From JAGXTF01 sp044224315 (lineage in GTDB: Bacteria; Bacteroidota; Bacteroidia; NS11-12g; UBA955), in NCBI GenBank assembly GCA_044224315.1, contig JBGAKR010000005.1, positions 215,540 to 279,539 on the forward strand: 64,000 bases of DNA, read 5' to 3'. Positions 22,190-31,312 of the stretch are shown here, one piece after another (position 1 is the first letter of the stretch; each line of letters starts with the position of its first letter). The translations under genes and the position numbers were made by a program. Under the pieces are notes generated by a model. The model made no database searches, was not told the DNA's origin, and saw only the letters and a list, made by a program, of their open reading frames with translations.

Positions 22190-24376
22190 TTATCTCGCAA
22201 ACAACAACTCCCTGTACTTGGGTAGTGGCCATTCGGCGTCGTCTACCAGAGATTCGAGGCTGTCGCAGCTTTCGCGGATGGCGTCGAAGAGGGGTTTTAC
22301 TTTGTTGTTGTATGCCAAAGCTCGTTTGTGGGCATCGCCGATTTTATTGGCTTTGCTGCGTTCTACGCGCATTTTTTCGTTATCGGCATGCAGCTTATTT
22401 ACCAGGGCACTGATTTCGGAAACGATGGTAAGCTGTGCTTTTACGCTAGATTTAGGTTGGCCTATGCTGAGCAGGGATTGGATGTTATCGGCTATTTTTT
22501 TCTGGTCGCGGATGGCCGATGGAATGACGTGGTTGAGCACCAGTTCGTTCATTACACGTCCCTCGATTTGCAGGCGCAGGATGTAGCTTTCAAAACGGAT
22601 TTCGGTGCGGGCTTCGAGCTCTTTGTGACTGAAAATTCCGTTTTTCACAAAAAGGTTCATAGACTCTTTGGTGAGGTAAGCTTCCAGGGCTTCTGGGGTA
22701 TTTTTTACGTTGTTGAGGCCGCGGCGTTTTGCTTCTTTTACCCACTCATCGCTGTATCCGTTTCCACCAAAAATTACTTTTTTGCTTTTGGCAACATAAC
22801 CGCGCAGTATGGTTTTAATGGCCTCGTCGGATTTGAGTCCTTTGGTAGAAGCCATCAGGGCATCCACTTCTTTTTTGAACTGCACCAATTGGTTGCCCAC
22901 AATGGTATTTAACACCGTCATGGCGCTGGCGCAATTGTCGCTGCTACCTACGGCGCGGAATTCGAATTTATTACCGGTAAAAGCAAAAGGCGAAGTGCGG
23001 TTGCGGTCGGTATTGTCCAATAATATTTCGGGGATATTGGTAATTTTAATGCTTTCGTTGCCTTTTTTCTGTTTGGATTTGCCGGTACCGGTTCCTTCAA
23101 AATCGGCCAGTACATGCTCCAGGGTATCACCAATGAAAACCGAAACGATTGCAGGGGGCGCTTCGTTGGCACCCAGGCGGTGATCGTTGGCAGCGGTGGC
23201 AATACTTGCACGCAGCAGATCGGCATGGTCGTATACCGCTTTAATTGTATTGATAAAGAAGGTTAAAAACTGCAGGTTTTCGCCGGGATTTTTACCGGGG
23301 GCAAGCACGTTTACACCAGTATTGGTGATAATGCTCCAGTTATTGTGTTTACCGCTTCCGTTAATGCCTTTGAAAGGTTTTTCGTGCAGCAATACTTTCA
23401 GGTTATGCTCTTCGGCTACGCTTTCCAGCACATCCATCAACAGACTGTTGTGATCCACAGCCAGGTTGGCTTCTTCAAATTGGGGGGCACACTCAAACTG
23501 TCCGGGGGCTACCTCGTTATGGCGGGTACGCAGGGGAATGCCAAGGCGGTGGGCTTTTTCTTCAAAGTCGGCCATAAAAGCCAAAACGCGGTTGGGGATA
23601 GAACCAAAATAATGGTCTTCCAACTGCTGGCCTTTGGCGGGCACCTGCCCGATGAGGGTACGGCCGCTGAGCATCAGATCCTGGCGTTGGTTAAAATGAT
23701 CAGCATCCACCAAAAAATATTCCTGTTCAACCCCCAGGCTGATGGTGCAATCCTCTACTTTTTTATCGAAATACTGGCAAACATCTACGGCCGCGTCTTT
23801 GATAAAATTGAGGGCTTTGAGCAGGGGTGCTTTATAATCCAGCGCTTCGCCGGTATAACTTACAAAAATGGTAGGGATACACAGGGTTTTAACGCCTGCT
23901 TTTTCCATGATAAATGCGGGCGAACTTGGGTCCCAGGCGGTATAGCCACGGGCTTCGAAAGTATTGCGAATACCGCCACTGGGGAAACTCGATGCATCGG
24001 GCTCTTGTTGTACCAGGGCTTTGCCGCTGAATTTTTCAACCCCGGTGTCCTGAGTCAAGGGTTCAAAAAAGCTGTCGTGTTTTTCGGCGGTAGTACCGCG
24101 CAGGGGTTGAAACCAGTGGGTGTAGTGGGTACAGCCTTTAGAAAGTGCCCATTGCTGCATGCCCTGTGCCACCTCGTGAGCCTGTTCCAGGCTGATGGTT
24201 TTGCCACCGTGAACAGCAGCTTCAATGGCCTGTAGCGCAGATTTGCTTAAGATTTGTTTTTGTGCTTCCGGACCGAAAACATTTTCGCCGAAATAGTGAG
24301 AGATTTTTACTTCGTCTACCACGTTGTTGTCTTTTTTTCTGTTGGGTGATGTTTTGGAGGGTGTTGCCATGGACAT
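22190..24376 (-). CDS. glnN: Type III glutamine synthetase
   Basis: 728 residues, the usual GSIII length and far longer than GSI. Makes glutamine from glutamate, ammonia and ATP. Visible blocks: THWFQPLRGTTAEKHDSFF; TLCIPTIFVSYTGEALDYKA; LGVEQEYFLVD; GQFECAPQFEEANLAVDHN; GINGSGKHNNWS; ANDHRLGANEAPPAIVSVF; NRTSPFAFTGNKFEFRA; C-terminal EWPLPKYRELLFAR. ATG at 24376, with another in-frame ATG two codons on. Divergent from kup. Its last ~90 bp are duplicated at 17426. Confidence 0.97.
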   Translation of the reverse strand: MSMATPSKTSPNRKKDNNVVDEVKISHYFGENVFGPEAQKQILSKSALQAIEAAVHGGKTISLEQAHEVAQGMQQWALSKGCTHYTHWFQPLRGTTAEKHDSFFEPLTQDTGVEKFSGKALVQQEPDASSFPSGGIRNTFEARGYTAWDPSSPAFIMEKAGVKTLCIPTIFVSYTGEALDYKAPLLKALNFIKDAAVDVCQYFDKKVEDCTISLGVEQEYFLVDADHFNQRQDLMLSGRTLIGQVPAKGQQLEDHYFGSIPNRVLAFMADFEEKAHRLGIPLRTRHNEVAPGQFECAPQFEEANLAVDHNSLLMDVLESVAEEHNLKVLLHEKPFKGINGSGKHNNWSIITNTGVNVLAPGKNPGENLQFLTFFINTIKAVYDHADLLRASIATAANDHRLGANEAPPAIVSVFIGDTLEHVLADFEGTGTGKSKQKKGNESIKITNIPEILLDNTDRNRTSPFAFTGNKFEFRAVGSSDNCASAMTVLNTIVGNQLVQFKKEVDALMASTKGLKSDEAIKTILRGYVAKSKKVIFGGNGYSDEWVKEAKRRGLNNVKNTPEALEAYLTKESMNLFVKNGIFSHKELEARTEIRFESYILRLQIEGRVMNELVLNHVIPSAIRDQKKIADNIQSLLSIGQPKSSVKAQLTIVSEISALVNKLHADNEKMRVERSKANKIGDAHKRALAYNNKVKPLFDAIRESCDSLESLVDDAEWPLPKYRELLFAR

Positions 24377-24604
24377 TGCTGGAGGTGTGAAATTGGTGCC
24401 GCAAATTTCGTTTTAATAAAACATAAAACCGGCACTGTTTTGTATATTTTATCCATAAGATTTTAACGGTTATCCACCACAATTGTCATAAACTGTCCTG
24501 TTTTGCATTTTGAGAGAACAAAATGTGCAAAATATATGTAGCCAATTAAAAGGTTTCTGAAAAGTGGAGCTTAATACATACTAATTTCGCACCACTTTAT
24601 AGAA

Positions 24605-26539
24605 ATGGGACACTCCCACATGAATAAGGTAACCGTAGCAGGCCTTCTGGTTACCCTTGGAATTATATACGGAGACATTGGAACCTCTCCGCTTTATGTA
24701 ATGTCGGCCATAGTTGGCAAAGAAAAAATTTCAGAATTGGTAGTATTGGGCGGTATATCGGCAGTGTTTTGGACGCTGACCCTGCAAACCACCATCAAAT
24801 ACGTAATTCTTACTTTGCAGGCCGATAACAAGGGTGAGGGAGGTATTTTTTCGCTTTTCTCGTTACTGCGCAGGCGTTTCCCTTACCTCATTGTAGGTAC
24901 CATGGTGGGCGGTGCCATGCTCTTAGCCGACGGCATTATCACCCCTCCTATTTCAGTGGCATCGGCGGTGCAAGGTTTGCGATTAATTGATCCGCATATC
25001 GAAACGGTGCCCATTGTTATTGCCATTATTACTGGCTTGTTTTTATTCCAACGCGCCGGAACCAATGTGGTGGGCAAAGCTTTTGGACCCATTATGTTTA
25101 TCTGGTTTGGCATGCTGGCTGTATTAGGAGTCAATCAACTCATCGATAATCCGGGGGTTTTACGCGCTATTAACCCCATATATACCTGGCATTTTATTAC
25201 CAGTTCTAAAGACGCATTTGTATTGCTGGGCGCGGTTTTTCTGTGTACCACCGGAGCCGAAGCTTTGTATAGTGATTTGGGCCATTGCGGCAAAAAAAAT
25301 ATTCGCATTTCGTGGGTATTTGTAAAGCTTTGTTTATTGCTCAACTATTTCGGACAAGGCGCCTGGCTTATGAAACACGAGGGTCAGGTACTGGAAAAAA
25401 CCAGTCCGTTTTACGGCATTATGCCCGATTGGTTTTTGCTTTTTGGAATTGTAATTGCCACCTCAGCTGCGGTAATTGCCAGCCAGGCCTTAATCAGCGG
25501 TAGTTTTACCCTGGTATCGGAGGCCATTCGCCTGCACTTTTTTCCAAAATTTACAGTTAAATTTCCGAGTAATATTAAAGGACAGATTTACATCCCCATT
25601 GTAAACTCGGCCTTAATGATAGGCTGCATAGGCGTAGTGCTGTATTTCCGCGAAGCCGAAGCCATGGAAGCTGCATACGGACTGGCCATAACGGTTACCA
25701 TGCTGATGACCAGTTTGCTGCTGTTTTATTACCTGAAAATGAAACATTGGCCCATGCTGATAATCTGGTTTATTATGCTGGTTTTCTTTACCGTAGAAAG
25801 CGCATTTTTGCTGGCCAACCTCAGCAAATTTATGCATGGTGGTTTTGTAACCATGTTTATAGGACTTGCGGTAATACTGCTGATGTGGGTTTGCTACCGC
25901 GGCGGACAAATTAAAAAACGATTGGTAAGTGCGGTGCGTATTGCCGATTTCAGAGAAAAATTGCGCGCACTGAGCCAGGATACTACATTGCCCAAATACG
26001 CCACCCACCTCATTTATTTGAGTAAGGTGCGGCAGGATGATATGGTAGAGCCGGTTATACTCTATTCTATTTTGCAAAAACGCCCCAAACGCGCGGATTT
26101 TTATTGGTTTGTAAATGTAGACGTTACCGACGAGCCCTACACCATGGAATACAAGGTAAATGTGATTGAAAAAAATGACATTATCCGTGTGCGATTTAAA
26201 CTCGGTTTCAGGATTCAACAAAAAATCAGCTATTACCTGAAACTGGTGATTGAGGATATGGTGAAGAAAGGCGAAATAAACCTGGATCCCTACTACCACG
26301 CTTTTATCGATAAAAACTACATCGGCGATTTCCGTTTTGTACTGATTGAGGAAGAAATAAGCCAGGAAAACGAGCTGCCATTGATGGACGAACTGACTCT
26401 AATTGCCTACGACAATGTGAAAAAACTGGCCAGCAGTCCGGATAAATGGTTTGGACTGGATGAGAGTATGGTGTCGAACGAGCTGGTGCCGGTAGTAATT
26501 AAAAAGCAGGCTGAGGTGAAGTTACAGCGTATTCGCTAG
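24605..26539 (+). CDS. kup: KUP/HAK/KT-type potassium uptake protein
   Basis: 644 residues. Inner-membrane K+/H+ symporter of about 12 spans. The family start VAGLLVTLGIIYGDIGTSPLYV, then KYVILTLQADNKGEGGIFSL, GIITPPISVASAVQGL, TTGAEALYSDLGHCGK and NYFGQGAWLM are all present, with a C-terminal cytoplasmic domain from about residue 450. A TAATTTCG variant of the -7 element lies at about 24579-24586. Single gene. Confidence 0.97.
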   Translation: MGHSHMNKVTVAGLLVTLGIIYGDIGTSPLYVMSAIVGKEKISELVVLGGISAVFWTLTLQTTIKYVILTLQADNKGEGGIFSLFSLLRRRFPYLIVGTMVGGAMLLADGIITPPISVASAVQGLRLIDPHIETVPIVIAIITGLFLFQRAGTNVVGKAFGPIMFIWFGMLAVLGVNQLIDNPGVLRAINPIYTWHFITSSKDAFVLLGAVFLCTTGAEALYSDLGHCGKKNIRISWVFVKLCLLLNYFGQGAWLMKHEGQVLEKTSPFYGIMPDWFLLFGIVIATSAAVIASQALISGSFTLVSEAIRLHFFPKFTVKFPSNIKGQIYIPIVNSALMIGCIGVVLYFREAEAMEAAYGLAITVTMLMTSLLLFYYLKMKHWPMLIIWFIMLVFFTVESAFLLANLSKFMHGGFVTMFIGLAVILLMWVCYRGGQIKKRLVSAVRIADFREKLRALSQDTTLPKYATHLIYLSKVRQDDMVEPVILYSILQKRPKRADFYWFVNVDVTDEPYTMEYKVNVIEKNDIIRVRFKLGFRIQQKISYYLKLVIEDMVKKGEINLDPYYHAFIDKNYIGDFRFVLIEEEISQENELPLMDELTLIAYDNVKKLASSPDKWFGLDESMVSNELVPVVIKKQAEVKLQRIR

Positions 26540-26628
26540 GCAATTTATTTTCCGTTTCGGTCTTAGTTTGGCCGAATTTTATCCAAAATATTTTACCCCT
26601 ATGCATAAACCCTTTATTTTGCAGGTGA

Positions 26629-28851
26629 ATGAAAAAAATATTCTTTCTGCTGATTGGGGCAATGCTGTTGCAGGTAGCCACTGCGCAAGACAAAAAGAAC
26701 TTCACCCTAGAAGACATATTTAAAAACGGCACATTTGCCGCCAAGGGGGCACCGGGTTTTGAGGTAATGAACAACGGCATTTCCTACAGCATTATGATGG
26801 CTGAAGGCGAGCACGATTGGAAAATTTGTCGCATAGATTTGGAAACCGGAAAAGATACCCAGGTAATTTTTTCTTCTACCAGCATCAGCCGAAAAATAGA
26901 CCCTGAAAGCTATGAATTTTCGAACGATGAAAAATACATTTTGTTTACCACCCAAACCGAAAGAATATACCGCCACAGCACCCGTGCCCTGGCCTTTGTG
27001 GTAAACATAGCCGCCAAAACCATTACCGAAATTGGCACCGAAAAGGTAATGTATCCTACCATTTCGCCCAACAATTCAATGGTGGCCTATGTAAAGGATA
27101 ATAATATGTATGTGATGGACCTGGTAAGTGGCAAAGAAATGGCCATTACCACTGACGGTAAGAAAAATGAAATAAACAACGGTGCGGTAGATTGGGTATA
27201 TGAAGAAGAATTTACCATGAGTCGCGGCTTTGAGTGGAGCCCCGATAGCAAATACATAGCCTACTATCGCTTTGATGAGAGCAAGGTAAAAGAATTTAGC
27301 ATGACCATGTATGGCGGACTATATCCCGGCGAAGAAAAATGGAAATATCCCAAGGCGGGTGAAGACAATTCTAAGGTGGACGTATTTATTTACAACACCG
27401 AAAACCGCATGAAAACACAGTGCAAAACAGGTTCGGAAAACGACCAGTATTTGCCCCGCATACAGTGGACTGAATCACCCGGTTATTTGAGCATACAAAA
27501 ACTAAACCGCTGGCAAAATGAGTGGACCCTGATGTTTGCCCAGGCCGAGACTGGCGCTACTTTTGACGTGCTAAAAGAAACCAGCAAAACCTATGTAGAT
27601 ATTTCTGACAATCTGCGTTTTTTAAAGAATAAAAATTGCTTTTTATATACCTCAGAAAAAAGCGGATTTAACCATATTTATTTGGTAGATTTCAGCCATT
27701 ATTTTGGCAAAGAAACCGCCAATGCTTCTGCCGAAAGTACCGCCAACAAAGGCAAAGAAACCCAGATAACCAGTGGCAACTGGGAGGTATTAAGTATTAG
27801 TGCATTTGACGAGAAAAAAGGCATTATTTATTATACCAGCACCGAGGCTTCAACCATCGAAGATCATTTATACAGCATTAATTTAAAAGGCAAAGACAAA
27901 AAAGCGCTGACCCCTGAGCCTGGCAATCACATGGTAAATTTCAGCAAAAGCAGCACTTATTTTACCGACATCACCAGCACCATAAACACCCCCTATAAAT
28001 ACAGCCTGCGCAAAGTAAACAGCGATTGGCAGCGGGTATTGGAAGACAACAGTACATTAAAAACCACTTTGGGAAAATACAATTTTGGCAGCTCCGAATT
28101 CAGCACAATGACCACCGCATCGGGCACCACGCTGAATTACTGGATAATGAAACCCTACAATTTTGATCCCAATAAAAAATATCCCGTTTTAATGCATGTA
28201 TATGGCGGTCCGGGTATTAATACTGTGCGCAATAATTTTGGCGGACGCAATTATTACTGGCACCAATATTTAACCCAAATGGGCTATATTGTAATAAGTG
28301 TAGACAATCGCGGAACGGGCCACAGGGGTGAAGAATTTAAAAAATGCACCTATTTAAATCTGGGCAAATTGGAGCACCAGGATCAAACCGATGCAGCCAA
28401 ATGGATAGGCAGTCAACCTTGGGCCGACCCTGCCCGTATAGGCATTTGGGGCTGGAGTTTTGGCGGATATATGAGCAGCCTGTGCATTACCAAAAGCAAC
28501 GATGTATTTAAAACCGCAATTGCCGTTGCACCTGTAACCAATTGGCGCTATTACGATAATATTTATACCGAAAGATTTTTGCGCCGCCCTGCGGATAATG
28601 CCGATGGATACGACCAAAATTCGCCCATTAATTTTGTAAAAGATATTAAAGGCAATTACCTGTTAATCCATGGTACAGGCGACGACAATGTGCATTTTCA
28701 GAATAGTGTAGAAATGGTAAATGCCATGATAAAAGCCGGCGTAAAATTCGACAGCGAATATTACCCCAATCGCAATCATGGCATCGGAGACCGCCCTGCG
28801 CAATACCACCTGTACCGTCGTATGACGGATTATCTGCTGGAGAAGTTGTAA
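26629..28851 (+). CDS. Dipeptidyl peptidase IV (S9B serine peptidase)
   Basis: 740 residues, signal peptide ending LLQVATAQ. Periplasmic enzyme that removes N-terminal X-Pro dipeptides. The N-terminal beta-propeller contains DWVYEEEF with the substrate-binding Glu pair (about 192-194). The C-terminal alpha/beta hydrolase has GWSFGGY (Ser610), HGTGDDNVHFQNS (Asp685) and NRNHGIGD (His717). Length and motif order are those of DPP IV. Upstream TATTTTG is one base short of the -7 consensus, 8 nt before the ATG. Monocistronic. Confidence 0.95.
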   Translation: MKKIFFLLIGAMLLQVATAQDKKNFTLEDIFKNGTFAAKGAPGFEVMNNGISYSIMMAEGEHDWKICRIDLETGKDTQVIFSSTSISRKIDPESYEFSNDEKYILFTTQTERIYRHSTRALAFVVNIAAKTITEIGTEKVMYPTISPNNSMVAYVKDNNMYVMDLVSGKEMAITTDGKKNEINNGAVDWVYEEEFTMSRGFEWSPDSKYIAYYRFDESKVKEFSMTMYGGLYPGEEKWKYPKAGEDNSKVDVFIYNTENRMKTQCKTGSENDQYLPRIQWTESPGYLSIQKLNRWQNEWTLMFAQAETGATFDVLKETSKTYVDISDNLRFLKNKNCFLYTSEKSGFNHIYLVDFSHYFGKETANASAESTANKGKETQITSGNWEVLSISAFDEKKGIIYYTSTEASTIEDHLYSINLKGKDKKALTPEPGNHMVNFSKSSTYFTDITSTINTPYKYSLRKVNSDWQRVLEDNSTLKTTLGKYNFGSSEFSTMTTASGTTLNYWIMKPYNFDPNKKYPVLMHVYGGPGINTVRNNFGGRNYYWHQYLTQMGYIVISVDNRGTGHRGEEFKKCTYLNLGKLEHQDQTDAAKWIGSQPWADPARIGIWGWSFGGYMSSLCITKSNDVFKTAIAVAPVTNWRYYDNIYTERFLRRPADNADGYDQNSPINFVKDIKGNYLLIHGTGDDNVHFQNSVEMVNAMIKAGVKFDSEYYPNRNHGIGDRPAQYHLYRRMTDYLLEKL

Positions 28852-29296
28852 CGGATAGCGGATCTTAGATTTCGGATCTTGGATATCAGATGGCTTTTTC
28901 GCATTTAGCGCGTTGGTAAATGGCGCCACTTGGGATACAGCTTTTTTAATTGTGAATTGTGTCCGCCCACAATAGGTGTGGCGGAATGAATGATGCACAA
29001 TTGTGAAATTCTATGCTAATATTTACCAATAAAATCTATGTGCACTGCTGGCTGTTTAACTATATGTTTAGGCTGTTTGTACTGGCTGTTAATCCGCCCA
29101 TGCAATGTGGCCACGGCTGTTAGTACTGTCAACTGTAAACTGTAAACTAAACTCCTCTCCGCCAATTAAAAATGTGGCGGATTGCACTTTCCACGGGCTG
29201 TTAATTCTACATTTTACATTCTACATTTTACATTAAAAATGGCTGTCCATTGCACTTTGCACCATGCGCTTTGCACCCGGCTGTCAACTCTAAACT
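28852..29296. repeat. Word-like intergenic repeats
   Basis: Non-coding stretch made of self-repeating words introduced by GGCTGT: AACTGTAAACTGTAAACT near 29132, ATTCTACATTTTACATTCT near 29203, GCACTTTGCACC near 29254, ACTCTAAAC near 29287, plus CGGATCTTGGATATCAGAT near 28875. Two TCCGCC.../...GGCGGA inverted pairs lie near 28961-28985 and 29158-29182. The same vocabulary occurs at 1246-1640 and 6120-7200. Confidence 0.7.
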
Positions 29297-31288
29297 TTAC
29301 CTTACGTGTATCCCAAACGGTCCTTGTGCTTCGCTTTCATTCCCATTTTCATCTACCAAAATCAGGGTATAAAAATAGGTTTTATCTTTGGTTACTTTTG
29401 AGTCAGAATAGCTGGTATTTGATGAATCTAAGGTGGCTACAACATCGTATTTATCGCTGCCGGGCAATCCGCGTTCTATGCGTATATTTTTGATTTTTAT
29501 TCCTTGCGGATTGGTCCACGCCAACTCTACTTTACCGTCGGAAGTAGAAACCTGCACATTGCTTACAGGCATAACTCTTTCTTTTACCAAAGTAATACCT
29601 TGCTCAAGGGAGGCGCTGCTTACTTTTTGGTTGGGTCCGGTGCTTTTTACGCTGTAAAAATAGCTGTATCCTGTACGCAAAGTAGAGTCTAAAAACTGAT
29701 TGATTTCTTTGGGTAATTTTTTCACCCATACATCCTTGCTTTCTGCGCCTGTTTCCAGGTTTATTTCCCTGCGGGTAAGTACATATCCAACTACATTATT
29801 ATCTGCAGTTTCCATTTGTTTCCATACAATCCAGGCACGGTTTTCTCCGCTTTTTTGCACCGTTAAATTGGTAGGAATGGGCACACTTTGCATACCCCAA
29901 CCATAGGCCAGCACACGGTTTGAATAAGGCCCAGCCATGTACGAAGTATTTAAATCGCGCACAGAATAGGCATACACTACATCGTCTTGTGTGGCAGGTA
30001 ACGTATCATACGCCTCGATATAATTCGAGTCGGATTCTACCTCTTTTCCACGCATCAGCAATTCGCCATCCACGCCATTTGCGCGGTAAATCTGATAGGC
30101 ACGGGTATCTCTTTCATTGCGGTTCCAACTTAGTTTCACCACATTGCCTTCCTGCTGCACATCCAGGTTATTTATGGGCAATAAATTATCATTACTCGCT
30201 TTAAGCATGCCCGAAATTCGGGGCGAATTAGACGAAGATTCAAAAGCCCCGTTTAATACGATTGTATAATAATAGGTTTTAATCGGTTCAACATCATAAT
30301 CCATATAGGCCGTATCGTTGGGCGCTGCACTGGCTATTTTAAAGAACCTGCCATCGTGCATTAAACTTTTATAAATATCAATCGATACAATATCGCGCGG
30401 ATTTTTTAATACCCACGAAACCCTGATGGCTTTTTCTTTTTCAACACTGGCGGTTTTAATGCGATCTACCGATGGGGGCAATGCATTTTCGGGCACATTG
30501 TACATGGCAAAAGGCTTGGTAGAATCACCCTGATTTCCAGCCGCATCTACAGGTATTACCACGTAGGCATAAGGCACCTTGGGGGTTGCAGTATTGTCCA
30601 GTACATTGAGAAAATATTTTTCCTTTTCTTTATAAAAAATCAACTCCGGATTAATCACTTCGTAGCCACTGCGCAAATAATAACTGCGCAAAACTTTTAC
30701 ATGGTGTAGGTCTTTTTGATTGGTTATTAAATATTCCAAACTAATGCCTTTTCCGGTAGCTTTGGCGCCATCTATTTTAAACGTGGCCGGCACCTTAGGT
30801 CCTGGAATGGAGGAAGGTCCAAGTGTCACCGCAGGTTGATTTTCTTCGCGTTTACTAATAATTTTTATGCGGTAGGTATAATTATTTCCTTTGCGCACAT
30901 CCCCGTCGTACCAGGCCAATCCCAATGCATACAACACCGGATAGTGGCTAAAGTAGCTAAACAAAGAATCGGAGCGGCCTGCTTTGCACTCTTTCCACAG
31001 AAAATCAATTTCTTTATCGGTAAGGGCAGTTTCATATCCGATGTTCAAGCGCACAATATCAAAAACCCGGGCCTGAATTTCGTCGCGCGAGGTAGGCGCA
31101 AAACTGCTGTGCACCAGCTCCCAATCCCCAAGGTCTTTGCGTTCAATTTCGTAATGAAAATCTTTGGGTATTTGTTTACCCAGCATTACCCAAACCCCTT
31201 TGGGGCCGGCATGTACACGGGTATAAACAGACTGTGCATTGGCGGCATTGGCCAACATAAACAGTGCTATTATGAATATATTTCGCAT
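29297..31288 (-). CDS. Secreted multi-domain fibronectin-III-like protein
   Basis: 663 residues, signal MRNIFIIALFMLANAANAQ. From about residue 290 there are four to five FN3-like modules, recognised by V-x-W, Y-x-x-Y-R-A and hydrophobic Tyr-corner patterns (IRVSWVLKNPRD, VVKLSWNRNERDTRAYQIYR, NRAWIVWKQMETADN, KVELAWTNPQ, TYFYTLILVDENGNES). The N-terminal 150 residues are distinct. No T9SS C-terminal domain is obvious. Third gene of a locus with a barrel and the giant TANFOR-like protein; 24 nt separate it from the latter. Confidence 0.8.
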   Translation of the reverse strand: MRNIFIIALFMLANAANAQSVYTRVHAGPKGVWVMLGKQIPKDFHYEIERKDLGDWELVHSSFAPTSRDEIQARVFDIVRLNIGYETALTDKEIDFLWKECKAGRSDSLFSYFSHYPVLYALGLAWYDGDVRKGNNYTYRIKIISKREENQPAVTLGPSSIPGPKVPATFKIDGAKATGKGISLEYLITNQKDLHHVKVLRSYYLRSGYEVINPELIFYKEKEKYFLNVLDNTATPKVPYAYVVIPVDAAGNQGDSTKPFAMYNVPENALPPSVDRIKTASVEKEKAIRVSWVLKNPRDIVSIDIYKSLMHDGRFFKIASAAPNDTAYMDYDVEPIKTYYYTIVLNGAFESSSNSPRISGMLKASNDNLLPINNLDVQQEGNVVKLSWNRNERDTRAYQIYRANGVDGELLMRGKEVESDSNYIEAYDTLPATQDDVVYAYSVRDLNTSYMAGPYSNRVLAYGWGMQSVPIPTNLTVQKSGENRAWIVWKQMETADNNVVGYVLTRREINLETGAESKDVWVKKLPKEINQFLDSTLRTGYSYFYSVKSTGPNQKVSSASLEQGITLVKERVMPVSNVQVSTSDGKVELAWTNPQGIKIKNIRIERGLPGSDKYDVVATLDSSNTSYSDSKVTKDKTYFYTLILVDENGNESEAQGPFGIHVR

Positions 31289-31312
31289 TCTTTTTTTTCT
31301 GTTTTTAAAAAA

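Noticed and set aside
23345..24235. 296-codon frame antisense to glnN, and a similar 262-codon frame at 57310-58098 antisense to paaN
   Set aside because: Both are shadows of well-supported genes on the other strand and show no domain of their own.
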